From Flaviflexus massiliensis (lineage in GTDB: Bacteria; Actinomycetota; Actinomycetes; Actinomycetales; Actinomycetaceae), in NCBI RefSeq assembly GCF_001375495.1, contig NZ_LN831058.1, positions 1,508,768 through 1,572,767 on the forward strand: 64,000 nucleotides of DNA, in the 5' to 3' direction. The position numbers and the translations under genes were made by a program. The notes under the pieces are model-generated. The model worked only from the letters and a program-made list of their open reading frames with translations. It was not told the origin of the DNA and did no database searches. Of this stretch, positions 27,184 to 36,139 are shown in pieces (within the stretch, counting starts at the first letter, position 1; every line of letters starts with the position of its first letter).

Positions 27184-27254
27184 GGTGGGTTGGCCGAGAG
27201 GCGAGGCAACGGCCTGCAAAGCCGTGTACACGGGTTCGAATCCCGTACCCACCT
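27184..27254 (+). tRNA. tRNA-Cys (anticodon GCA)
   Basis: A 71-nt cloverleaf: acceptor GGTGGGT/ACCCACC, discriminator T, anticodon stem ACGGC/GCCGT around CTGCAAA, T-arm ACGGGTTCGAATCCCGT. It lies 24 bp after tRNA-Gly. Confidence 0.97.
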
Positions 27255-27263
27255 CGCAAGAGA

Positions 27264-27335
27264 GGGCGATTGGCGCAGCGGTAGCGCGCTTCCCTGACAC
27301 GGAAGAGGTCACTGGTTCGAACCCAGTATCGCCCA
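27264..27335 (+). tRNA. tRNA-Val (anticodon GAC)
   Basis: A 72-nt cloverleaf: acceptor GGGCGAT/ATCGCCC with A, anticodon stem CTTCC/GGAAG around CTGACAC, T-arm ACTGGTTCGAACCCAGT. It lies only 9 bp after tRNA-Cys, so the three are probably one transcript. Confidence 0.97.
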
Positions 27336-27342
27336 CAAGATA

Positions 27343-27375
27343 GGGTCCGAGAATTATCTCGGACCCATTCCTTTT
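27343..27375 (+). terminator. Rho-independent terminator of the tRNA cluster
   Basis: GGGTCCGAGA / TCTCGGACCC around ATTA, followed by ATTCCTTTTT. A classic intrinsic terminator 7 bp past the last tRNA. Confidence 0.93.
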
Positions 27376-27628
27376 TCTGCGCGGGCCAGGTCGAGGCCTG
27401 AAGATCAAACTCGGCCTTGATCTAAGGCTCCTCATTTCTAATCTGGTAGTCCTATCAGCTCTGACTTTCTACGGCCAATAGCTAATTTTCTGAATCTCAC
27501 TTTTGCAAAATGTGTCACGTACTACGCTCATGGCGTCCTGCTAGAGACTGGAATTCTTCGTAATTCCACTTCAGCACCATCCTCGCCGCCTCATGAGTTG
27601 TAACGTGTGTCTCACCTTGGGAGGAATT

Positions 27629-28408
27629 ATGGATTTTTCAGATGGCACGCCGTGTTGGAGGCAGGTGAACTTTCATGACCTGGACACCGGAACTGAATTC
27701 TTTCGACAAACAGCAGGATGGGAAATACCCCCGGGTGACCCCGACCTTGATGGCTATGCACTAGCCTCCGTTGCTGGGCAACCGGTCAGTGGGGTGTAGC
27801 CCATTCCAGAGTCAGACTCGCAGCCAGACAGCATTGACGTGTGGCTAAAAGTTTCCAACATGGAAGAATCACTTGAGCGGATGCGGGAGCACGGGGCGCA
27901 GCCCGAGTCCTTTGACGGTGAAGAAATTCTAACCGTCATGACCCTCGGCAAGCAGGCACTCCTGACCGACCCATCCGGTGTCTGGATTGGACTATGGGAA
28001 CCCATCACTTTCCCCGGCATTGGCATCATGATGGTTCCGGGAGCACCCTTCTGGTTCGAGCACATGAGTCCCGACCCTGGTGCGGCTGCGCAGTTCTACG
28101 CAGACTGTTTCAGACTCGACGTGGTGAATCACGGCGACGAATATTGGACGATCCAGGTGCCAGGATCCGGTCAAGACGCTTATGGATTCTCGTTCCCACG
28201 CGACCGGGGCGATGCTCGCGCAACCTGGTTTGTCTTGCTCTTGACGAGTGACCTCGACACTTCTGCGGCCCTCGTGGGGGAGAACGGTGGCACCGTGGTT
28301 GGGGACTTTATTGAGATGGACGACATGGGCAGGTTCACCTACGCTGCTACGCCGGCTGGAGTCGCCTACGGCCTCTGGGAGGCCGACTTCAGCGAAACAG
28401 AGGAATAG
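27629..28408 (+). pseudogene. Two-domain VOC/glyoxalase-like gene with an in-frame amber codon
   Basis: From ATG 27629 (after GGGAGGAATT) to the stop at 28408 is one frame of 260 codons, broken only by TAG at 27797–27799 (…QPVSGV*PIPESDS…). Both sides belong to one protein of the vicinal-oxygen-chelate type: first module WRQVNFHDLDTGTEFFRQTAG, second module FWFEHMSPDPGAAAQFYADCF. The layout resembles two-module VOC proteins such as mycobacterial Cfp30B. The second half also has an internal ATG but no clear ribosome site. It looks recently inactivated by one point change; sequencing error or translation in two pieces are alternatives. Confidence 0.8.
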
Positions 28409-29094
28409 GAACGCAAGAATTGGTCGAAGCGAAGGGGGGTTGGTCATGCAACATCCGCTCCGGCCCATCTTCAAGTTGCCCTCTAGCCCTTAATTGGGGT
28501 GACTGGCAGACCGGCGGCATTAAGTCCGGACTGAGATGTTCACCCCGGTGGCGCGGTGCCTATACAGCCTTGACCGAGGGTGATGGTTGTTGGTTGGAAT
28601 AGTATGCCGGATCTCGATTGCGCCACTGAAGACTCCGAAATCTTTACACCAACATCCTCATTTTGATTCCGCCGTTTCCTTCACTGACAAGTCACTTATT
28701 TTTGCGTCTCACGCTATTTCTCAAGCGTTCGTGATGAAGGTAGTTTCTTTATGCATAGCGGCTTGAGACTGTGAGATTTTGTTTCGGGCCTGTCTTTATA
28801 CTGGTCTCACTGCGGCAGTCCGCCTCAAAGATGAGGGACTAACCGAATCCAGGCAGGAGATAACTCGATTACTTGCGTGCATTGCGATAAGTAAGGGAGA
28901 AGTCTGTCTTCCTGGTCGGGGGTTGTGTCTCACATCCGATCTTGGTGTGGCGAAGTGTCGGGGATCCAATGAACGCATGCCGTTGCGGGAAGCATTCAGG
29001 AAGTCCCTTTGGAGCCTTGGCTTGCAGACAATGCATGACTAGTTGAAGTACGCGTACGGAGTGGAGTCCGTGCGACCAAGCTATCGGAGTAAAG
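28409..29094. other. Gene-free stretch before the lipoprotein
   Basis: Nearly 700 bp without a convincing gene; the short frames have no ribosome site or domain. A weak −10-like TATACT is at 28797–28802. No structured RNA was recognised. Confidence 0.5.
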
Positions 29095-29913
29095 ATGAAA
29101 AGCTTTGCGGGTAAACGTCCCCGATCTCTCTTCGCCATGATCGCAGTGGCAGCTGTCGCTCTCGTTGGTGCCTGCTCTGAAGACAGTGATGATCTGACGA
29201 TGCCGGACGTCACCGGCGTGACGCTCGATATCGCCAAGAGTGACATTGAGCGAGCTGGCTATGGCGGTGACCTTGAGATTATTGGTGGCGGAACCTTCGG
29301 AATTATCGATGAAGGGAACTGGACTGTCTGCACCCAACTGCCAGAAGTGGGTGAACCGATCGATGCGGAGCCACGACTGACTGTAGAACGAGACTGCGGC
29401 ACCGATGAGGACGATGTTGAATCCGAAGAGCCAACGGAAGAGCCCAAGGAAGAAACAACCGAACCTGAGCCTGAGCCGACCGAAGAGGAGACAACTGAGA
29501 AGCCGGAACCCGAACCAACTCCCGAACCTCAGCCTGAGCCGTCCGAAGAGGTTGAGGAGCCCGCGGCAGAATCCGGCAAGTCCGGATTCAATGCAGACGA
29601 AGTCGTTGAGACGTACCTCTACCACTTAGGGCCCGACTACGAGAGCTTCTACGACATGTGCGGCGCCTTTGGCGAGTGGGATCACTGGGGTTGCTTCTAC
29701 GAGAGCGCCGAGAACACGTCGTCGTATCTGCGGGTGAATTTGATAACCGATGGCGGCTGGTCCGAAGGCGATCTCAACCTTTTGGCAGAGAACACGGGAC
29801 GCCACTGGTTCAACTTTATTGGTTGCGATTTCCCGGACCTCAACACAATCGTGGTCAACATTAACGGGATTGATCACAACACCTATCGCACCGACTACAT
29901 CGATATCTGCTAA
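29095..29913 (+). CDS. PASTA-domain lipoprotein with Glu/Pro-rich stalk
   Basis: A 272-residue exported lipoprotein. The signal peptide ends in a lipobox (ALVGAC, Cys 27). Residues about 35–100 form one PASTA-like domain (MPDVTGVTLDIAKSDIERAGY…TVCTQLPEVGEPI). Residues about 105–160 are an extended Glu/Pro/Thr linker with repeated EPEPTEE blocks. A C-terminal domain of about 110 residues has four Cys and many aromatics and matches nothing I recognise. PASTA domains usually bind muropeptides or beta-lactams, so a peptidoglycan-sensing role at the membrane face is possible. Start ATG 29095 follows GGAGTAAAG. Confidence 0.78.
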   Translation: MKSFAGKRPRSLFAMIAVAAVALVGACSEDSDDLTMPDVTGVTLDIAKSDIERAGYGGDLEIIGGGTFGIIDEGNWTVCTQLPEVGEPIDAEPRLTVERDCGTDEDDVESEEPTEEPKEETTEPEPEPTEEETTEKPEPEPTPEPQPEPSEEVEEPAAESGKSGFNADEVVETYLYHLGPDYESFYDMCGAFGEWDHWGCFYESAENTSSYLRVNLITDGGWSEGDLNLLAENTGRHWFNFIGCDFPDLNTIVVNINGIDHNTYRTDYIDIC

Positions 29914-29935
29914 TAAAATGGCTGGTCGAGTCATC

Positions 29936-29958
29936 TGACACTTCATTATGGAGTGTCA
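29936..29958 (+). terminator. Small hairpin after the lipoprotein gene
   Basis: TGACACT / AGTGTCA pairs perfectly, extendable by two pairs, 22 bp past the stop and followed by AAATAAG. Possible first terminator. Confidence 0.45.
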
Positions 29959-29974
29959 AATAAGCGTAGAAGAT

Positions 29975-30014
29975 GGGGCGGCGGAACGGACCATAAGGTC
30001 TGCTCCACCGCCCC
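29975..30014. terminator. Bidirectional terminator, lipoprotein / acs
   Basis: GGGGCGGCGGAACGGACC and GGTCTGCTCCACCGCCCC pair at 15 of 18 positions around ATAA, between convergent genes. Confidence 0.7.
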
Positions 30015-30059
30015 TAAACATTTACTTCCAGCCCTTGCTGGATTCAGTTCTTTGGCTGC

Positions 30060-31952
30060 CTAATCCTCGAGTGTTGAGAGATCGCCTTCGTCCTGGCCGA
30101 GGGCTCGTGCGCGAAGCACTCGCCGCATGATCTTCCCGGATCGTGTTTTTGGAAGTGAGTCGGTGAAGGTGATCTCGTCGGGCTTGGCAATGGGGGAGAG
30201 GTGAGTTGAAACGTGAGCCCGAATCTCCTCGGTGAGTTCCCGGTTGCCCGTGTGTCCCTGGTTGAGGACAACAAAGGCATGGATGGCGTTGCCCTTGACC
30301 TCGTGGGGCAGCCCGATAGCTGCCGATTCTGAGACTGCCGGGTGGGAGTTGATGGCGGACTCGACTTCCGCGGTGCCGAGCCTGTGGCCCGAGACCTTGA
30401 TGACGTCATCGGTTCTGCCGATCACCCAGAAGTAGCCATCCGCATCACGCTTCGCAGCATCCCCGGTTGTGTACCTGCCCGGATAGGTGCTCCAATACGT
30501 GTCAACGAAACGCTGATCATCGCCGTAGATGGTGCGGGCCATGGCCGGCCAGGGATTCTTGAGGGTGAGGAAACCTTCCTGCCCATCAGGCACCGGATTG
30601 CCAGCCTCGTCGAGGATCTCGGCTTCCTGCCCGAAGACGGGGCGGCCGCCCGAGCCCGGCTTCTGTGGCATTGCCGGTACTCCCGCGATTTGGAACATGC
30701 CGGTCTCGGTCTGCCACCACGTGTCCATGAGCGGTGCCTTACCTCCGCCGATCACGTCGTAGAACCAGTGCCAGGCAGCCGGATTAATCGGCTCGCCTAC
30801 GGATCCGAGCAGGCGCAAGGAGGAGAGGTCGTGGCGGGTTGCCCACGCATCACCAAACCTCATGAGGGAACGGATTGCGGTGGGTGCCGTGTAGAAGGTG
30901 GTGATTCCGTAGTGTTCGATGAGTCGCCACCACCGATCGGGGTGAGGGAAGGTGGGTCCGCCCTCGTACATGAAGGTCGTGGCGCCGTTGAGCAGGGGGC
31001 CGTACACGAGGTAGGAGTGGCCTGTCACCCAGCCAGCATCAGCCGTACACCAGAACCTGTCATCTTCCCGAATGTCGAAGGTGTACTTGAGGGTCGTGTA
31101 GGTGCCGACCATGTACCCGCCGTGGGTGTGGAGGATCGCCTTGGGTTTACCAGTGGACCCTGAGGTGTAGAGAATATAGAGCGGGTCTTCGGCATCGAGC
31201 TGCACGGTCTCACAACGGCCCCGTGAAATGGGGAGGTTTTCCAGGTCGTGGTACCAGTGGTCGCGTGTCGGGTCCATCGTGACCTCGGTGCCCGTGCGCT
31301 TGACTACGATGACGTTCTCGACCGTGGGGGAGAACCTCACCGCCTCGTCCACAATGTCTTTCAGTGGGAACACTGATCCGTTGATCCAGGAGCCATCGGC
31401 GGTGATGACGAGCTTGGATTCGGAGTCATCGATGCGGGAGGAGAGAGCATCTGCGGAGAAACCAGCGAATACAACGGAGTGGACGGCGCCGAGCTTGGCG
31501 CAGGCGAGCATGGCGAAGAAGACTTCGGGAATTCGGGGGAGGTAGATCGTGACGCGATCGCCCTTATTCACACCCATCGCCCGAATAATGTTCGACATCT
31601 TCTCCACCTCGCGATTGAGTGAGAAGTAGGAGAAGGTCCGAACGGTCTTGCCGTCTTCGGATTCCCAGATGAGGGCAAGTTTGTTCTTATGGGGGCCGGT
31701 CACGTGCCGGTCGACGGCGTTCGTGACGATATTGGTTTTGCCGCCCACGAACCACTTGTAGAAAGGTTTATTCGAATCGTCAACAACCTGGTCCCACCGC
31801 TGTGACCACACGAGTTCGGAGGCGCGTTCCTCCCAGTACGTGTACGGGTCGGCTTTGGCTCTTGCTTCGATCTCTTCCCAGTTCTCGGCCCACGATCCGG
31901 CTACTGCCTCGGGGTACGGGCGGTAGATCTCGGACTCTGACGATTCGGACAT
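30060..31952 (-). CDS. acs: Acetyl-CoA synthetase (AMP-forming)
   Basis: A 630-residue ANL-family ligase that makes acetyl-CoA from acetate, ATP and CoA. Seen: P-loop YTSGSTGKPKAILHTHGGY, DTWWQTETG (the Trp shapes the acetate pocket), YTTGDAAKRDADGYFWVIGR, and the C-terminal KTRSGKIMRR whose Lys is the usual acetylation control site. The stretch following the TET motif (MFQIAGVPAMPQKPG) differs from the common GIMI form, so another short acid is possible. ATG 31952 follows GAAGGGAG. It stands alone, convergent with the lipoprotein. Confidence 0.93.
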   Translation of the reverse strand: MSESSESEIYRPYPEAVAGSWAENWEEIEARAKADPYTYWEERASELVWSQRWDQVVDDSNKPFYKWFVGGKTNIVTNAVDRHVTGPHKNKLALIWESEDGKTVRTFSYFSLNREVEKMSNIIRAMGVNKGDRVTIYLPRIPEVFFAMLACAKLGAVHSVVFAGFSADALSSRIDDSESKLVITADGSWINGSVFPLKDIVDEAVRFSPTVENVIVVKRTGTEVTMDPTRDHWYHDLENLPISRGRCETVQLDAEDPLYILYTSGSTGKPKAILHTHGGYMVGTYTTLKYTFDIREDDRFWCTADAGWVTGHSYLVYGPLLNGATTFMYEGGPTFPHPDRWWRLIEHYGITTFYTAPTAIRSLMRFGDAWATRHDLSSLRLLGSVGEPINPAAWHWFYDVIGGGKAPLMDTWWQTETGMFQIAGVPAMPQKPGSGGRPVFGQEAEILDEAGNPVPDGQEGFLTLKNPWPAMARTIYGDDQRFVDTYWSTYPGRYTTGDAAKRDADGYFWVIGRTDDVIKVSGHRLGTAEVESAINSHPAVSESAAIGLPHEVKGNAIHAFVVLNQGHTGNRELTEEIRAHVSTHLSPIAKPDEITFTDSLPKTRSGKIMRRVLRARALGQDEGDLSTLED

Positions 31953-32279
31953 GTGACTCCCTTCATAGTTGGGAATAACCTTGCCACAGCTCGTGACGGA
32001 AGTCTCATGGCGGCTGCGTTTACCCGGAGTTTGGAATGCAGGTCGGAGAGCCTGGATGGTTGCAATGCTGTCATTCTTCGGGGCCTGTGGGATGGCCAGC
32101 GGGGTTACACGAATTATGAGGTCAATTCCATTCTGTGAACATACAGTGAATTCTTTAGCCCCTTTTTGTTTTCTCTTCGAGAGTCATCGGCTGTTCACAT
32201 TCGTTTGTGTCTCGGTCATCTCCCCGTAACTGTTCGCCCCTAGTCTGGCTTCGTCATTGGGACAAGACAAAGGATGCAC
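31953..32279. other. Divergent intergenic region, acs / GH92 remnant
   Basis: About 330 bp between acs and the decayed GH92 gene. It must hold the acs promoter; no clear hexamer pair or conserved operator is evident. A ribosome site AAAGGATGCAC precedes ATG 32280. Confidence 0.45.
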
Positions 32280-33013
32280 ATGAGTATGCCGGTGACGAAC
32301 CAGCATAGCTATAGAAGACGATTAACAACGATGGTGGAGGGGCGGTAGCGGCAGTGTTGTCCGTGACGCTTGCCGCCGCACTGCCCGCAGTAGCAGACGA
32401 CTCTGCACCATTCGATCTCGTCAAACAGTTCATTGGAAGCGAGCTCAACACTACACACAACAAGTCGAACGACGCCTACGGCAATGCCTCCCCGGGCGCT
32501 GCCGTTCCGTTTGGCATGGTCCAGGGCAGCCCCACCACAAACAAGGTTGGCGAATCAAACGATCTCGTTCGCGAAAAGGGTGGCTACGCGTACACTGCCA
32601 ACAGGATCCGCGAATTTGGGTTGACTCGTCACGAAGGCAGTGGCTACCACGGGCGCTTCGGCGGCTACGAGGTTCCCACGATCCCGTACGCGGGGGAGAT
32701 GACCGACGGTGGGCTGCCTACGCTCCCATCACCTGCGAACATCAACTCCTACTACCTCGACTTCGATCACCCGAACGAAGTGGCCGAACCCGGGTTCTAA
32801 TCGGCTGTGGATGGGATCCACGCGGGTGAATTTGATGGTGATGGCAAGGACAGCTTCGCAGCGCGCCGTGGTAGCGCCTTCCTCATCAGCAATGTCCTCG
32901 AAGGCGGCCCAGCCGAAACCACGCTCCGCTGCGGCAAGGCCGCCGATGACATCCTCGTCGGCGACTGGGACGGAAACGGAACGGACACCCCCGGCGTCAA
33001 CCGCATCCGATAA
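32280..33013 (+). pseudogene. GH92 alpha-mannosidase remnant fused to C-terminal repeats
   Basis: ATG 32280 (after AAAGGATGCAC) opens a signal-peptide frame ending at TAG 32346. Losing one base in the GGGG run at 32339–32342 explains this, because the next frame continues as a hydrophobic signal sequence, AVAAVLSVTLAAALPAVA. The mature part has GH92 N-terminal features: GNASPGAAVPFGMVQGSP, GGYAYTANRIREFGLT and HPNEVAEPGF. TAA at 32798 then breaks the frame where GH92 proteins continue with Tyr. The same frame resumes as repeat-like IHAGEFDGDGKDSF and GDWDGNGTDTPGV and stops at 33011. Most of the ~700-residue catalytic domain is missing, so an internal deletion is also inferred. Confidence 0.82.
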
Positions 33014-33055
33014 ACCATAGGACCAGGCACGGACCAGAATCAGGCACTCGTGCCT

Positions 33056-33080
33056 AGGGGCGAGACACCGTCTCGCCCCT
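33056..33080 (+). terminator. Strong hairpin after the GH92 remnant
   Basis: AGGGGCGAGAC / GTCTCGCCCCT around ACC; a smaller AGGCA/TGCCT stem (33042–33055) precedes it. The gene it served is broken but the terminator is intact. Confidence 0.7.
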
Positions 33081-33311
33081 CCTGCCATCCCCACCACGTG
33101 GCTGATTCTGACCGCCCTGCTCTCCACCCACATTCCATAAAACCGGTTCTCATAGATGCCGGATGTATGGAGAACGGTTGCCTTGTCGTGGACTTATCGT
33201 GGACAGATAGCTGACAGGCTCTCTTCCGCTGAATACCTGGCTGGTCTTCCTGGCATGTGAACAATCCGGAGGGAAGGCCTCCTGGTTGGGAGGAGTGATG
33301 GCGGGGATGGG

Positions 33312-33317
33312 TATGAT
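33312..33317 (+). promoter_or_regulatory. Candidate −10 element of thrS
   Basis: TATGAT matches the actinobacterial −10 consensus. It is 6 nt before an in-frame GTG (33324) and 51 nt before the annotated start. No good −35 is seen, and no T-box specifier or antiterminator motif is recognisable in the 355-bp gap. Confidence 0.5.
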
Positions 33318-33368
33318 GTTCGCGTGCGCACCGTCGTATGTGCGGACAGAACCGAATGGAGAATAATC

Positions 33369-35378
33369 GTGCCCACGCTCGTGATTGACGGCTCAACAGT
33401 TGAACTCAATGAACCCACCACCGGCATTGACCACTTCCGTAATTCCCGCAACATCATTGCACTGCGGATCGATGGGGAGCTGAAAGATCTCGACACGGAC
33501 CTGACGTCCCTTCCCGAGAACACCACCGTTGAAGGCGTCGATATCAACGAGCAGGATGGGCTCGACATCCTCCGCCACTCCGCCACCCACGTGCTCGCCC
33601 AGGCAGTCCAGCAGATCAACCCGGACGTCAACCTCGGCATCGGCCCCTTCATCACCGACGGCTTCTACTACGACTTCGGAAACATCGACCCGGTCACCCC
33701 TGAAGATCTGAAGGCGATCGAGAAGATCATGAAGCAGATCGTCAAGGAAGGCCAGTCCTTCAAGCGCCGCGTCGTCACCGAAGAAGAAGCCCGCGCCGAG
33801 CTCGCAGACCAGCCCTACAAGCTTGAACTCCTCGGCATTAAGGGACACTCCGAAGCTGAAGAGGCCGCCGAGGGCGCCTCAGTTGAGGTTGGTGGAGCCG
33901 AGCTCACCATCTACGACAACGTGCGCCGCAACGGCGAAGTTGCCTGGAAGGATCTCTGCCGCGGACCACACGTCCCCACCACCAAGGTACTCGGCAACGG
34001 ATTTGCTCTCACCAGAGCCTCCGCAGCCTACTGGCGTGGCGACCAAAATAACGATGGTCTGCAAAGGGTCTATGGCACGGCCTGGCCCACAAAGGACGAG
34101 CTAGTCGCCTATCAGACCCGCCTCGCCGAAGCGCTCAAGCGCGACCACCGCAAGCTGGGCACCGAACTCGACCTCTTCTCGTTCCCTGACGAGATCGGCT
34201 CGGGACTGCCTGTCTTCCACCCCAAGGGTGAAATGGTACGAATGGTCATGGAGGACTACTCCCGCAAACGCCATCTCGAAGCCGGCTACTCCTTCGTCCA
34301 CACCCCGCACATCACGAAGAAGAACCTGTTCGAAACCTCGAAGCACCTCGAATGGTACGCGGACGGCATGTACCCGCCCATGCACATGGACGAGGAAGTC
34401 GATGCTGACGGCAACGTCACCAAGCAGGGCCAGGACTACTACCTCAAGCCCATGAATTGCCCCATGCACAACCTCATCTACCGTTCACGCGGCCGCTCCT
34501 ACCGCGAACTCCCGCTCCGCCTCTTCGAGTTCGGTACCGTCTACCGCTACGAAAAGTCCGGCGTCGTGCACGGCCTGACCCGCGCTCGCGGATTCACCCA
34601 GGACGATGCTCACATCTACACGACGAGGGAGCAGATGAAGGAGGAGCTTGCGAGCCTCCTCAAGTTCGTTCTTGACCTGCTCAAGGACTACGGCATGGCC
34701 GACTTCTACCTTGAGCTCTCCACCCGTGACCCCGAGAAGTCCGTTGGTGACGAGCAGACGTGGGAGGAAGCAACCCGCACATTGGAAGAAGTGGCGCACG
34801 AGACCGGCCTGGAACTCGTGGCCGACCCGGGTGGTGCAGCATTCTACGGCCCCAAGATCTCCGTCCAGGCGAAGGACGCGATTGGCCGCACCTGGCAGCT
34901 CTCCACCATCCAGCTCGACTTCTTCGAACCCGAACTGTTTGAACTCGAGTACACGGCACCCGATGGTTCGCGCCAGCGCCCCGTCATGATCCACCGTGCC
35001 CTCTTCGGTTCAATTGAGCGTTTCTTCGGTGTTCTCGTCGAGCATTACGGAGGTGCCTTCCCCGCCTGGCTCGCACCGGTCCAGGTCACCTGCATCCCCG
35101 TCGCCGAAGCCTTCGAAGGCTACCTCGAAGAGGTCGCCGGCAAGCTCCGTGCCGAAGGCATCAGGGTTGAAATCGACCGGAGCGATGATCGCTTTGGTAA
35201 GAAGATCCGTAACGCCGCGAAGGAGAAGGTCCCCTTCGTCCTCATCGCCGGCGGTGAGGATGCCGAATCGAATGCGGTTTCGTTCCGCTACCGTGACGGT
35301 TCCCAAAATAACGGTGTTCCGATTGATGATGCGGTGGCGGAAATCGTCCGCCAGGTCCGCGAACGCGTCAACCAGTAG
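33369..35378 (+). CDS. thrS: Threonyl-tRNA synthetase
   Basis: A 669-residue class II synthetase that charges tRNA-Thr. The order is TGS domain ([15 protein letters not shown]…), editing domain with [14 protein letters not shown], catalytic core with [16 protein letters not shown] (zinc Cys), motif 2 [13 protein letters not shown] and motif 3 [19 protein letters not shown], then an anticodon-binding domain. I used GTG 33369 with GGAGAAT before it; an in-frame GTG at 33324, adjacent to a −10, would add 15 residues. It heads a run of phospholipid genes, as in Mycobacterium, though the HIT-family gene found there is missing here. Confidence 0.95.
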   Translation: MPTLVIDGSTVELNEPTTGIDHFRNSRNIIALRIDGELKDLDTDLTSLPENTTVEGVDINEQDGLDILRHSATHVLAQAVQQINPDVNLGIGPFITDGFYYDFGNIDPVTPEDLKAIEKIMKQIVKEGQSFKRRVVTEEEARAELADQPYKLELLGIKGHSEAEEAAEGASVEVGGAELTIYDNVRRNGEVAWKDLCRGPHVPTTKVLGNGFALTRASAAYWRGDQNNDGLQRVYGTAWPTKDELVAYQTRLAEALKRDHRKLGTELDLFSFPDEIGSGLPVFHPKGEMVRMVMEDYSRKRHLEAGYSFVHTPHITKKNLFETSKHLEWYADGMYPPMHMDEEVDADGNVTKQGQDYYLKPMNCPMHNLIYRSRGRSYRELPLRLFEFGTVYRYEKSGVVHGLTRARGFTQDDAHIYTTREQMKEELASLLKFVLDLLKDYGMADFYLELSTRDPEKSVGDEQTWEEATRTLEEVAHETGLELVADPGGAAFYGPKISVQAKDAIGRTWQLSTIQLDFFEPELFELEYTAPDGSRQRPVMIHRALFGSIERFFGVLVEHYGGAFPAWLAPVQVTCIPVAEAFEGYLEEVAGKLRAEGIRVEIDRSDDRFGKKIRNAAKEKVPFVLIAGGEDAESNAVSFRYRDGSQNNGVPIDDAVAEIVRQVRERVNQ

Positions 35379-35386
35379 GAGAAACG

Positions 35387-36139
35387 ATGCTGAGTAGATC
35401 GGGACGGCCCCTCTTCCAGGTCCTCTTCGGTCCCGTCGCACGCCTGTTTGTCAGGATGGGAATCTCGGCCGATGCCGTGACGATCACGGGCACGATACTT
35501 TCGTGTGCGATTGCGCTCTGGCTTATCCCCACGGATCATTTGACGGTGGCGGCGTGGGCGATCTTCGCGGTCGTCATTTTTGACAACCTCGACGGTCAGA
35601 TTGCCCGCCTCACGGGCACCACCTCGAAGTGGGGGGCGTTCCTCGATTCGACGATGGACAGGTTTGCGGACGGGGCGATCTTTCTCGCGGTTGCCATCTG
35701 GTCCATCCTCCACGCGGACGAGTCGCTCGCCAACTGGACCGCGCTTGGGGCAACGATTGCGTTGCTCATGGGGGCGATCGTCCCCTACGCGAAGGCCCGA
35801 GCCGAATCCGTTGGATTCACGGCGAACGTCGGGATAGCGGAGAGAGCCGACCGACTCACCGTCATCCTCGTTGGCGTGTTCTTCGTGGGACTTGAATGGG
35901 GAGACTGGTGGCTGACGCTAGCGACCTGGCTCCTTGTCGTTCTCAGCTTTTACACCGTTATCCAGCGCATGTGGACCGTCTACCGTCAAGCCAAAGCCGA
36001 AGAGGCTGAACTTGCGGGACAGGCCGCGAATTTTGCCGGGGGAGTAGGCGAAGCTCGAGAAGAGGGCGACGCGGGAGAGGCGGGAGAACACAAGGCTACG
36101 GGCCAAGAATGCGCGCGTCGGGATGGTGACCTGACCTAG
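35387..36139 (+). CDS. CDP-alcohol phosphatidyltransferase, PgsA-type (PI-phosphate synthase)
   Basis: A 250-residue membrane enzyme with about six helices. The CDP-alcohol motif reads DNLDGQIARL with GAFLDSTMDR, giving the four acidic metal ligands. Position between thrS and the PatA/PimA genes matches mycobacterial pgsA1, which makes phosphatidylinositol phosphate from CDP-diacylglycerol and inositol 1-phosphate. The last ~45 residues are an Ala/Glu-rich tail. It starts 8 bp after thrS and overlaps the next gene by 1 nt. Confidence 0.88.
   Translation: MLSRSGRPLFQVLFGPVARLFVRMGISADAVTITGTILSCAIALWLIPTDHLTVAAWAIFAVVIFDNLDGQIARLTGTTSKWGAFLDSTMDRFADGAIFLAVAIWSILHADESLANWTALGATIALLMGAIVPYAKARAESVGFTANVGIAERADRLTVILVGVFFVGLEWGDWWLTLATWLLVVLSFYTVIQRMWTVYRQAKAEEAELAGQAANFAGGVGEAREEGDAGEAGEHKATGQECARRDGDLT

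Noticed and set aside
32100-32160. CRP-like TGTGAACATACAGTGAA upstream of acs
   Set aside because: The second half is not TCACA; the pattern is not a true palindrome.
33081-33368. T-box leader upstream of thrS
   Set aside because: No specifier loop, AG-bulge or conserved antiterminator sequence seen; a −10 element near the start argues against a long leader.
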